Assembly: GCF_021559775.1 (NCBI RefSeq)
Contig: NZ_CP056051.1
Span: 1-64,000 of the forward strand
Length of the DNA: 64,000 bases
Direction: 5' to 3'
Source of the DNA: Gillisella vitis
GTDB taxonomy: Bacteria > Pseudomonadota > Alphaproteobacteria > Rhizobiales > Rhizobiaceae
In this document: in pieces, positions 27,996 through 36,019 of the stretch
How positions within the stretch are numbered: the first letter of the stretch is position 1
How the letters are laid out: each line of letters opens with the position of its first letter
The notes under the pieces: model-generated
What the model was told of the DNA's origin: nothing
The model's input: only the letters and a program-made list of their open reading frames with translations
The model's database searches: none
Made by a program: the position numbers and the translations under genes

Positions 27996-28316
27996 ATGAA
28001 CAATATCTCCCTAGCAGAGCAGCCGGACTTCGTGGAAACGAGCGCAGCGCTCCTGCAAGCGATGGCGAACCCTGCCCGCATTAACATTCTGATTATTCTG
28101 GCTGAAAGAGAGGTTTCCGTCGGCCCGCTCAGTGAACTTGTTGGCTTGAGCCAATCGGCGTTGTCACAGCATCTCGCCAAATTGCGACAGGCTGGTCTTG
28201 TGTCGACCCGCCGGGAGGCACATACCGTCTATTATATTTGTAAGTCCAGCGCGGTTCTGCGGATTTTGGCAATACTCTCAGAATTCTATACTAAGCGTAC
28301 TTTTTTCGATACCTGA
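27996..28316 (+). CDS. ArsR/SmtB-family winged-helix regulator, NolR-like
   Basis: A 106-residue winged-helix repressor. ALLQAMANPARINILIIL opens the domain, and LVGLSQSALSQHLAKLRQAG is the recognition helix-turn-helix. The wing is LVSTRREAHTVYYIC. No metal-binding Cys-x-Cys is seen in helix 3, so it may be a non-metal member such as the rhizobial regulator NolR, which it resembles in layout. I start at ATG 27996; 16 more codons are open upstream. IS6 copy 3 begins 11 bp after its stop. Confidence 0.85.
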   Translation: MNNISLAEQPDFVETSAALLQAMANPARINILIILAEREVSVGPLSELVGLSQSALSQHLAKLRQAGLVSTRREAHTVYYICKSSAVLRILAILSEFYTKRTFFDT

Positions 28317-28327
28317 AACCTCGTCTC

Positions 28328-29144
28328 GGCAATGTAAACTTAGCGCTTCGCAGTCATGATTTGGGGTTGAGGTTCTGGTTTAGGCGGCTTGAATGCCAGC
28401 GATTTGGTACCATGTTTGCATGGCTGTTTCTCGCAATTCGCGATGATGGGTGGATGGAATGTCGTGGCGGGGAACGTGAAAGAGGTTGGCAATCGGATCG
28501 TGGATGGAAACGAACCGTTGAAGGTGCCTCGCTGACTTGAAGCGCCTCATAATCCTTTCACGCCGTCGGACAGGCTGATGAGAATTCTCGGCCCGATTGT
28601 TCAGGCCCTTGTGCGAGCGATGTTCGATACCGGGCATGATATCACGCTTCGCCGCACCGTAGGATCGAAGCTTGTCGGTGATTATCACACGCGGCGCACG
28701 ACATTGCCCTTTCAGAAGCTTTCGCATCAAACGCTTTGCCGCCTTGGCATCGCGGCGGCTTTGCACCAGCACGTCGAGAACAAAACCGTCCTGATCGACG
28801 GCGCGCTAGAGCCAATGTTTCTTGCCGGCGATCGTGATGACAACCTCATCGAAGTGCCATTTGTCACCGAGCCTGCCGGCTGAGCGCCTCCGAATGTCAT
28901 TGGCGAAATGCCGGCCGAACTTCTCCGCCCAGAGCCTCACGGTTTGGTGAGAGACGATGAGGCCACGGGCAGCCAGCATATCCTCGACCATCCGCAGGCT
29001 CAGCGGAAACCGGAAATAGAGCCAAACGGCATGGGCAATCACCTCGGCTGTAAATCGATGGAGACGATAAAGAGGATCACGGGCAAATCTGTCATGCCAC
29101 AAGATCCCAAATGTTGATCGATGCCAGGTTAACTTTACAGTGCC
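28328..29144 (-). mobile_element. IS6-family element, copy 3 (817 bp, inverted)
   Basis: Same terminal repeats as copies 1, 2 and 5, opposite orientation to copies 1 and 2, one base shorter. Flanks CTCGTCTC and CTTGAGAC do not match. It cuts off the 5' part of an sbcC gene. Confidence 0.9.
28380..29095 (-). pseudogene. IS6-family transposase, copy 3, with two inactivating lesions
   Basis: The coding frame is broken twice compared with the intact copies. One base is lost just after the start codon (near 29090), and TGG is changed to TAG (complement of 28806-28808) after KKHWL. It also carries the FGRHFANDIRRRSAGRL variant block shared only with copy 4. Confidence 0.9.
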
Positions 29145-30024
29145 CTTGAGACTGCAGAAGCGACGCTTGCGGACGCACTCGTCCTTTCCGATTTGGTCCA
29201 AGATGATTTGGACCAAATATTTGCTCTCGAAGAGACAACGATTGTCGCCCTGCGTCAACGTCTTCGCAAGCTTGACGACGATGTCATTTCAGCGCGCGCC
29301 GCGCTAGATTCGCGCCGCAAGGATCATGCCGAAGCGGAAGCGGCAGGCCTGCCGGAAGATCCGCCAGAGCCATTGACAAGCGCACTGTCCGCACTGGAAG
29401 CAGCCATACGAACGCGGGCCGAACGCATCGGCGGAATCGACAGCGAACTCCAACGCGATATTGCCGCGCGGGCCGCCCTTGCCGGGCTGGAAGAGGAAAT
29501 CAAGCAGACACAATCAGAGCTGGACGTGTGGGAAGCCGTGGACCACGGGGCAGGTTCTCGCAGCGGCGACAAATTCGCCAGGGTTGCGCATACCATAACG
29601 CTGGACGTGTTGGTTGATCACGCCAACCATCATCTAGTAGACCTTAATCCACGTTACCGCTTGCGCCGCGCGGCTGACCTCGCACTACAGGTCGAAGATC
29701 GCGTTATGGGTGATGAAGCCTGTGCGACACGCAGTCTCTCGGGCGGCGAGCGTTTTCTGGTGTCGCTCGCCCTTGCGCTCGCGCTCTCGCGAATGGGCGG
29801 CAAGGGTGGCCTTGCATCGACATTGTTCATCGACGAGGGGTTTGGATCACTCGATGCAGGCAGCCTGGACTTTGGCGATAGATGCGCTGGAAAACCTTCA
29901 GTCACAAGGTCGTCAGGTCGGTGTCATCAGCCATGTCGAGGCGATGAAGGAACGTATCCTCACGCGTATAGCCGTGAACAAACAAGGAAGCGGGAAAAGC
30001 GCCATTGAAGTCTACCAGGCTTAA
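29145..30024 (+). pseudogene. SbcC exonuclease subunit, C-terminal fragment with a frameshift
   Basis: In frame from the IS6 edge: a coiled coil (about 90 residues of heptad-like sequence), then the ABC-ATPase C-terminal lobe with signature LSGGERFLVSLALALALS and Walker B TLFIDEGFGSLD. Just after this, near 29872, an extra base throws the frame. The correct ending (LAIDALENLQSQGRQVGVIS with the His switch, then VNKQGSGKSAIEV) is in the next frame to 30024. SbcC is normally over 1000 residues, so the nucleotide-binding N-terminal half is absent. Confidence 0.85.
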
Positions 30025-30109
30025 AGCTTGACCGACCGCCCTCCGCGTTGACGCAAACATTTCGCATTAAGTAGATGCTCAATCTCAATAGGACTGCGAG
30101 CCATTTCGC

Positions 30110-30630
30110 TTATAAAATCCCCCACGCCCGAAACCTCCCCCTCCCGATCATCTCCCGCAAGCCCAGTTCCAAAACAATCCGCCGCGCCGCCTGCGGCGTG
30201 ACGTCCAGTGTCTTCGCCACCATCCCGGCCGACACCAATGGTTTTGCCATCACCAGCTCGACCAGCTCCGGCAGCTTTGACGACGTCCGGCGTCCGTCCA
30301 GCTTTCGGTCCATCATTTTCTTCGCCAGCGTCAGCCGGTCATGCTCTTTCAAAACAATTTCGCCGGCTGCGATCAGGCCGTGGGTGATGGCAAGCAACCG
30401 GGTTTCTCGATCACGATGCCGGCCTGCCGTAAGATCGAGGCGCAAAGCAGTCGGCCGAGCCAGGGGACATGTTGCAGGACCAAAATCTCGTTCCAGGCGT
30501 CGAGGGCGATGATCGCCTGCAGCACTGGCGGCAAGTTCTCCGTCTGGCGCAACACGCCACGCCATTCATCGAGCCGGGTATACGGTAGATGGATCAGACC
30601 GAGAACGGCAGTGGTTGGCAGCCCGAATCG
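30110..30630 (-). pseudogene. DUF1612/HTH_13 protein (RHE_PE00001 type), truncated and frameshifted
   Basis: Read in two frames. LPTTAVLGLIHLPYTRLDEW and QAIIALDAWNEILVLQHVPW are the middle of the DUF1612 protein. After a frameshift near 30415 come HRDRETRLLAITHGLIAAG and the C-terminal helix-turn-helix LVSAGMVAKTLDVTPQAARR. Function unknown; common on rhizobial plasmids. Its 5' part is replaced by Tn3-type sequence. Confidence 0.7.
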
Positions 30631-30644
30631 TCGAGCGCCGGCTT

Positions 30645-31235
30645 GTCTTCCCATATGTAATCACCGGTGAGATTTACGTGCTCCCAGGTTAGCGGTGACA
30701 GGCTCGACAGCAGATGATCGGGCACATGCTGCCCGGCGCGATACAAGGCCTCGATGACACGGCCGGTATAGATTGTGTTCCAGTGAATAATGGCTGTGAC
30801 GACCAGATTGAGAGCGGATGCCCGGATCGAAAGATTTTCCTGGCTGCGATCTCGGAAGCGACCGAAGCGATGGAGATTGACCGCACGCACGAGGCTGTTG
30901 CGGCTTTCCCCTTTGTTCAGCTCTGCCGTTGTCGTCTTTCTCAGATCCTCGTCATTGATCCAGTCCAGGGTGAATAGGGTTCGTTCGATCCGGCCCATCT
31001 GGCGTAGTGCCTGAGAGAAACCGCTTTGGCTGGTTTTCGCCGACAGCCTTTTAAGCATGAGCGAGGCGCTGACGGTGCGCGTGCGCAGCGAAGTAATCAG
31101 GCGCAGAATATCGTCCCAATGCGCTCGGATCAGGTCGGCATCGATGCGATCGCCCATGACATTTTGGAGAATTCCATATTGCTTGCCAGGTCCGAAGCCA
31201 TAGAGGCATCGTCCGTCGAGATCAGGAATGCGCTG
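30645..31235 (-). pseudogene. Tn3-family transposase, C-terminal fragment
   Basis: Matches the catalytic C-terminal part of Tn3 TnpA: LYGFGPGKQYGILQNVMGD, IDADLIRAHWDDILRL, the NKGESRNSLVRAV region and HVPDHLLSSLSPLTWEHVNL with the end of the domain. It is cut at 31235 by an IS6-like element and at about 30645 by DUF1612 sequence. Confidence 0.8.
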
Positions 31236-32051
31236 GGTGTTGTCACATTAACCGGCCCGCTATTGCCTACGTTTCGGGTTGGTCGTAGATTTCGACGATG
31301 CAAACATCCGCTATCAGTTTTAAACGTCAACGTTTTCCGCCACAAATCGTTGCTCACGCAGTTTGGCTTTATCTACGGTTCAATCTGAGCCTGCGTGAAG
31401 TTGAGGAAATGTTTCTTGAGCGTGGTGTCGACGTTTCTTATGAGACGGTTCGCGTTGGATCGCCAAGTTCGGACCCCAGATCGCTCGCAACTTGCGGCGA
31501 CGACAGCCACGGCCGGGCGATGTTTGGCATCTGGACGAAGTCGTTGTGAAATGCGCCGGAGAGACGTTCTGGCTTTGGCGTGCGGTCGATCAGCATGGCA
31601 CTGTTCTTGAAGAAATCTTGCAGAGGCGGCGTGACAAAAGAGCGGCCAAGCGCCTGCTCGTGGCGTTAATGAAGCGCTATGGCTTTGTTCCCAAACGGAT
31701 CATCACCGATAAGCTCCGCTCTTACAGCGCAGCAAAGGCGGACGTCACACCCGGCGTCGACCATTGGTCGCACAAGGACCTCAACAATCGGGCCGAAAAT
31801 AGCCACCTGCCATTTCGAAAACGGGAACGAACCATGCAGGGCCACCGATCCCCGGGAGCATTGCAACGGTTCGTTTCCATGCACTCCGCTACTCGCAACT
31901 GCTTCTCAGTTCCATCCTGCCGCCGAGCCGCACAAACAATTCGCTACCATCGCCTCGAAGCCTTCGATGCCTGGAATAGCGCGGCTTGCACCGCCTGAAA
32001 ATTCCAGTGCAAGAGGCTTTGCCGGCATGACAAAGTTAATGTAACAACACC
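31236..32051 (+). mobile_element. Second type of IS6-family element (816 bp)
   Basis: Bounded by GGTGTTGTCACATTAAC at the left and the complement of GGTGTTGTTACATTAAC at the right, 16 of 17 matching. Different from the five-copy element. Inserted in the Tn3 transposase remnant. Confidence 0.75.
31298..31998 (+). pseudogene. IS6-family transposase (second type), frameshifted
   Basis: Starts MQTSAISFKRQRFPPQIVAH and reads the helix-turn-helix region to GVDVSYETVR. There an extra base near 31455 shifts the frame. The catalytic part continues in another frame from about 31480 (DVWHLDEVVVKCAGETFWLW, IITDKLRSYSAAKAD, NNRAENSHLPFRKRER) to 31998. The DDE residues remain but no full-length protein can be made without frameshifting. 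Confidence 0.85.
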
Positions 32052-32157
32052 AAAATTTTTCCTCCATCGTCACAATCGCCGCAGGCTTCATCTTGATCAA
32101 ATCCGTCCACACTGCCTAGTGATGCCCGCACTTTTAATTATCTTCGATCACCTTCAG

Positions 32158-32361
32158 TCAGTTCTTCGGCGGCGGCGGCGGCGGTGTAGGCGGGCAAGGT
32201 GGCGCCGGCGGTATGCCGCATTCCGGCGGTGGCGGTGGCGGTGGATCTTTTTTTTCTGCCGGCTTGTCATGGGTAATAATAACCGTGTCGGCGAAAGCTG
32301 GCGACGTAGCGACTACCGCAGCAATCGCCGCGACCGTTATCCATAACTTTGGCTTGCTCAT
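32158..32361 (-). CDS. Small secreted proline-rich protein
   Basis: A 67-residue protein with a clear Sec signal peptide: KPK, then a hydrophobic run WITVAAIAAVVATSPAFA with an AxA-type cleavage site. The mature part is only about 40 residues and strongly proline-rich: a run of seven Pro, a Cys pair spaced nine apart (PECGIPPAPPCPP), and another Pro run. Probably periplasmic or outer-envelope associated. No family recognised. It stands alone between an IS6-like element and a LysR remnant. Confidence 0.6.
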   Translation of the reverse strand: MSKPKLWITVAAIAAVVATSPAFADTVIITHDKPAEKKDPPPPPPPECGIPPAPPCPPTPPPPPPKN

Positions 32362-32439
32362 AGAACCTCCGGAGCAGATTAATGTGATTAATTAACGCTG
32401 GACATAGCAATAAGTTCCCTATCCTTTGGAAGAACCGGA

Positions 32440-32858
32440 TCGCGCCGCACCCGAGGAAAGTCCTGACGCGAAGATGATGGAAGGCTACCACCCTTGCCAT
32501 CTCGGCGTCCGCTTGCAGCATCGAAATACAGCCGAGATGCTCCGTCCGGTTCAGCAATTCGCGCACGAGGATGACCGACTCGGATTCGACCGATGCTTTT
32601 CGGGCATGAGTCCGAGACGGGCGAACAGGGCGTCAAAATGATTGCGAATGGGCGTGCCGCTTGAGCCACGACCCAGGGAAGATGCGAGTTCCTCGAGGCT
32701 AATTTGATGCTGCCGCGATAGCGGATGGTCCTTCCTGCAAGCAACACCAGTGTGCCGGTAAATAGCTGGCGCTGTTCCACGTCTTCGACGGGCTGGGGAT
32801 TGCGTAACGCACTGATCAGAAAGTCTATTTCGCCGCGCCGCAATCCAGCCAGTAAGTT
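32440..32858 (-). pseudogene. LysR-family regulator, ligand-binding domain remnant
   Basis: NLLAGLRRGEIDFLISALRN and LFTGTLVLLAGR are typical of the LysR substrate-binding fold. They are followed in other frames by LSRQHQISLEELASS, TPIRNHFDALFARLG and RELLNRTEHLGCISMLQADA. At least two frameshifts are present and the DNA-binding domain is missing. It is fused in frame at its 5' side to an IS630 fragment, so the long open frame here is chimeric. Confidence 0.7.
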
Positions 32859-33207
32859 GACATAGAGACCGACGACGTCTCGCAGCTTGTCGATGAATTT
32901 CGGGTCGTTGGACAATTTGAACTGCCGCCACCGGTGAGGTGCCAGGCCATGCGCTTTCCAGATGCGCCCGACTGCGCTGGCGCTGATGCCAGCGGCCTTC
33001 GCCATCATGTCGGCCGTCCAGTGCGTCGTCTCGCCCGGCGGATCGGCAAGCGTCAGCGCCACCACACGCTCGGCGCCTTCTGTGGCGAAGCGCTCCTGCC
33101 AGCGCCACACGCAGTTCTTCGATTTTCCGGTCTGGCGCATGATCTCGACAGTTCCGACGCCATCTCCACTCAGCAGGATGATCTCGGCCCGCCAGATGTG
33201 CTTTTAC
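32859..33207 (-). pseudogene. IS630-family transposase, N-terminal fragment
   Basis: Helix-turn-helix part of an IS630 transposase: HIWRAEIILLSGDGVGTVEI, KNCVWRWQERF, AAGISASAVGRIWKAHGL, then FKLSNDPKFIDKLRDVVGLY, after which the LysR remnant begins. The catalytic domain is missing. The 5' end is cut by IS6 copy 4. Confidence 0.75.
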
Positions 33208-33979
33208 GGCATGACCAGATTTGCCCGTGATCCTCTTTATCGTCGCCATCGATTTCCAGCCGAGGTGATTGCCCATGCCGTTTGGCTCTATTTCCGGTTT
33301 CCGCTGAGCCTGCGGATGGTCGAGGATATGCTGGCTGCCCGTGGCCTCATCGTCTCTCACCAAACCGTGAGGCTCTGGGCGGAGAAGTTCGGCCGGCATT
33401 TCGCCAATGACATTCGGAGGCGCTCAGCCGGCAGGCTCGGTGACAAATGGCACTTCGACGAGGTTGTCATCACGATCGCCGGCAAGAAACATTGGCTCTG
33501 GCGCGCCGTCGATCAGGACGGTTTTGTTCTCGACGTGCTGGTGCAAAGCCGCCGCGATGCCAAGGCGGCAAAGCGTTTGATGCGAAAGCTTCTGAAAGGG
33601 CAATGCCGTGCGCCGCGTGTGATAATCACCGACAAGCTTCGATCCTACGGTGCGGCGAAGCGTGATATCATGCCCGGTATCGAACATCGCTCGCACAAGG
33701 GCCTGAACAATCGGGCCGAGAATTCTCATCAGCCTGTCCGACGGCGTGAAAGGATTATGAGGCGCTTCAAGTCAGCGAGGCACCTTCAACGGTTCGTTTC
33801 CATCCACGATCCGATTGCCAACCTCTTTCACGTTCCCCGCCACGACATTCCATCCACCCATCATCGCGAATTGCGAGAAACAGCCATGCAAACATGGTAC
33901 CAAATCGCTGGCATTCAAGCCGCCTAAACCAAAACCTCAACCCCAAATCATGACTGCGAAGCGCTAAGTTTACATTGCC
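33208..33979 (+). mobile_element. IS6-family element, copy 4 (left end missing)
   Basis: Right terminal repeat intact at 33979. The left ~46 bp, including the terminal repeat, are absent, the junction lying right at the transposase start codon (33211). It cannot transpose as a unit, though the transposase gene is whole. Confidence 0.9.
33211..33927 (+). CDS. IS6-family DDE transposase, copy 4
   Basis: Intact 238-residue transposase from MTRF, with both variant blocks (RRHRFPAE as in copy 2, and NDIRRRSAGRL as in copy 3). Its native promoter is lost with the left end; the open frame continues upstream into IS630 sequence, an accident of the junction. Confidence 0.9.
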   Translation: MTRFARDPLYRRHRFPAEVIAHAVWLYFRFPLSLRMVEDMLAARGLIVSHQTVRLWAEKFGRHFANDIRRRSAGRLGDKWHFDEVVITIAGKKHWLWRAVDQDGFVLDVLVQSRRDAKAAKRLMRKLLKGQCRAPRVIITDKLRSYGAAKRDIMPGIEHRSHKGLNNRAENSHQPVRRRERIMRRFKSARHLQRFVSIHDPIANLFHVPRHDIPSTHHRELRETAMQTWYQIAGIQAA

Positions 33980-34010
33980 CCTGAAACACTGAAGTTGTTC
34001 CCAGGCGGCC

Positions 34011-34631
34011 TTACATAGACGCGTGAAGACTGTTCGAGCGCGTTCCAGCGAACGGCGATGCGCACTGCCGCCGAGCGCCGCTAAAGGCCCTGTAGGAATT
34101 GTCGGCAGCCTGGTAAGAGCTGAAGTGGTCGGAGCACCAACGAACATGTGCCTCGCCCAGATCATTCGTCACTTGCGGGCGGGACGTCTCAGCGAGCGCT
34201 CCCCCGGTCAACGACTGAGGAGCCTCGCAGGCGTGCCGCGGCCCGCCACCGAACGGCTGATAGGTGTCGTCTTCAGCACGATAGGAGGTGTAACGATTCT
34301 GGCACCGGGCAACGCGTGCATGCTCTATGGCAGCCATTGCGGTCTGCCGGTCATCCGGCGTCGTTGATGGCCGTGCCTCGGCAACTTGGTCCGTTTTGCT
34401 CTGAGAAGCCCCTATCGTTTGAGTCGACGCGGCCAAGATCGCAGGCAGCCGCTCATAAGGCTGATTGGTACGGTCTATCTGTATAGGCGTATTCGACCAA
34501 AGCGGGGCATTGAGGTTCGCAAACTTATGACTGGCGGCGGTAGCATTGAACGCCGCGGCCACCTGAGCCGCTCCCATGACAAGAGGCACGCAGCAGGCGG
34601 ACAAAACTAGGCTTGAGAGTATCGACTTCAT
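34011..34631 (-). CDS. Secreted protein with two BA14K-like repeats
   Basis: A 206-residue exported protein. The signal peptide is MKSILSSLVLSACCVPLVMG, with cleavage probably near AAFNA. After a Ser/Thr/Gln-rich linker there are two similar C-terminal repeats of the BA14K type: VARCQNRYTSYRAEDDTYQP and VRWCSDHFSSYQAADNSYRA, each ending in an R/H-x-Cys. BA14K-like proteins of Brucella and rhizobia are small immunoreactive, lectin-like envelope proteins and normally have one repeat. I start at Met 34631; 24 more codons upstream look non-coding. Confidence 0.75.
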   Translation of the reverse strand: MKSILSSLVLSACCVPLVMGAAQVAAAFNATAASHKFANLNAPLWSNTPIQIDRTNQPYERLPAILAASTQTIGASQSKTDQVAEARPSTTPDDRQTAMAAIEHARVARCQNRYTSYRAEDDTYQPFGGGPRHACEAPQSLTGGALAETSRPQVTNDLGEAHVRWCSDHFSSYQAADNSYRAFSGARRQCASPFAGTRSNSLHASM

Positions 34632-34712
34632 CACAAAGGCTCCGCGGTTGCAGTGCACAAATGCGCGACAAGCATAAGAGTTCCAAGCGGACGAATTATG
34701 CAATAGCCATGG

Positions 34713-35261
34713 TTACCGTGGTGGGTTCAAGGATGAAGTGCGACTTGCCGTCGTGTTTCCCGCCACGCCCACCGTTCTCTTGCGAGCCATCACGAACGCA
34801 CTTGAGGCCTTCGAACATTCGAAGTTAGGGTCCCAGACCACAGACTTCGTCGCCACGCGCAGTGCGAAGACGCCGGCGAGGAACGTTGTCGATGCGCCAA
34901 GCATCGTTGCGGGGTCCGCATATCCAAACACGGACTGTCCTGCTGGCACTTCACCGGTTATCCCGGAAAGGCGAACCCCTTCACGCAGCACCGCGATCGC
35001 GACTACCACTCCACTTCCGCTGACAACACCCCATCCTGCCGCTTTGACGCCCGCTGCGCCATTCGACGCGAACAGGAAAAGCGTGCCGATCGCAGCCGCG
35101 GTCGCATAGGGCAGCGCGAGGCCGATCCGCCCGAGCATCAGCTTTGCCTGCCCGGTCTTACTGAGAGCGGCCAGCCAGTGTTCGATCCCCGCCATGAACA
35201 CCAAGACGACGATCATCATCGCGGCCGGGATGACGGCGAGGAACACTTTACTCGCCGTCAT
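34713..35261 (-). pseudogene. traG: TraG coupling protein, N-terminal stub
   Basis: The first ~138 codons match the Ti-type conjugative coupling protein TraG. They include the membrane anchors (FLAVIPAAMMIVVLVFMAGI; LALPYATAAAIGTLFLF; WGVVSGSGVVVAIAVL) and GQSVFGYADPATMLGASTTF. After FALRVA (near 34850) the sequence no longer fits and the frame ends in unrelated residues. The ATPase domains (about 500 residues) are missing. Its start overlaps the traD stop. Confidence 0.8.
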
Positions 35262-35463
35262 GAGCGAATGCCTCCGCGCCTATCGCCGTGAGGCGCGATT
35301 GCTCCCCATCGTTGCCCTTAAGGCGGCGACCGGCATCGATCAACAGGCCAAGCAGAAGAGCCCGCTTCTCGTAGCGCAGTCCTGCCTTGACGATCAGGCC
35401 ACCGAGTTCGATTTTCTCGCGCGTGTCTTTCTTTCGCGCGTCATTCGTGATCGTGCGGGCCAT
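35248..35463 (-). CDS. traD: TraD, small conjugation protein
   Basis: A 71-residue protein, MARTITNDARKKDTREKIEL..., with KAGLRYEKRALLLGLLIDA, the conserved core of Ti-plasmid TraD. Order traC-traD-traG and spacing are as in the Agrobacterium traCDG operon. It is probably part of the relaxosome or couples it to TraG. Confidence 0.85.
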   Translation of the reverse strand: MARTITNDARKKDTREKIELGGLIVKAGLRYEKRALLLGLLIDAGRRLKGNDGEQSRLTAIGAEAFAHDGE

Positions 35464-35467
35464 CCGT

Positions 35468-35764
35468 TCAAGCCTCACGACCGCTGCTCGCAGCAGCGCC
35501 AGTCTCGATCGTCGTGACCGTCTCACCTGCTGTCCTGCCGTCACCAGCATTTCTCTTCCCAGTCGAAGCCGCCTTGCCTCCGCGAAACCGCCCGGTGATC
35601 TCTTCGAACGCAGCCTGTAGCTCGGTTTCCTCGATCTCGATCTCACCGAGGCCGGCCTTCAGCGCGATCCTGCCGACGCGCTCCGCCTCGCGTGTTTCGG
35701 CTTGTCTCAGCTGATCCTGCAATCTGGCGATTTCTTCCCTGATCTTCAACGATGGTTTCTTCAT
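35468..35764 (-). CDS. traC: TraC, conjugation/relaxosome accessory protein
   Basis: A 98-residue protein starting MKKPSLKIREEIARLQDQLR, a helical DNA-processing accessory with ELQAAFEEITGRFR, typical of Ti-type TraC. First gene of the traCDG operon, transcribed away from oriT. It ends 4 bp before traD. Intact. Confidence 0.85.
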   Translation of the reverse strand: MKKPSLKIREEIARLQDQLRQAETREAERVGRIALKAGLGEIEIEETELQAAFEEITGRFRGGKAASTGKRNAGDGRTAGETVTTIETGAAASSGREA

Positions 35765-35907
35765 TCCGGTCGCATCTCCCTGGAAATCCTGCGGCGTTTA
35801 TCTCGCTGCAAGATTTCCCCAAAAGCACGTCCGAAGGAATGTGCAGATCTGCACGTCGGCAAAGCCGACACTTTGGAGGATGATCCCGCCGTTCCGAAGG
35901 AGCGGTT

Positions 35908-35932
35908 CCAAGGGCGCAATTATACGTCGCTG
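35908..35932. other. oriT: oriT nick region, IncQ/Ti type
   Basis: AGGGCGCAATTA (35911-35922) matches the RSF1010-type nic sequence AGGGCGCACTTA at 11 of 12 positions. It sits, as expected, between the divergent traC and traA genes. The rest of the 255-bp gap should hold the tra promoters. Confidence 0.75.
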
Positions 35933-36019
35933 GCCGACGAGTTGCTGGCGGCCCTGGCGGGGCCGTCGTGGGGTTGTCGCCCCCGACGAACGAGATTCGA
36001 ACCGGGAGTGTTTTACGCC

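Noticed and set aside
32388..33140. One 250-codon open frame that looks like a single protein
   Set aside because: Its N-terminal part is an IS630 helix-turn-helix region and the rest a LysR ligand-binding remnant with frame changes; the joint is a chance in-frame fusion of two fragments.
32962..33927. A long N-terminal extension of the copy 4 IS6 transposase
   Set aside because: The extra residues are read from the opposite strand of IS630 sequence; family similarity starts exactly at Met 33211.
28312..33987. The octamer CCTGAAAC near IS6 copy 3 (28313-28320) and directly after copy 4 (33980-33987) as a shared target duplication
   Set aside because: At copy 3 it is separated from the element end by seven bases, so it is not a flanking duplication; probably chance.
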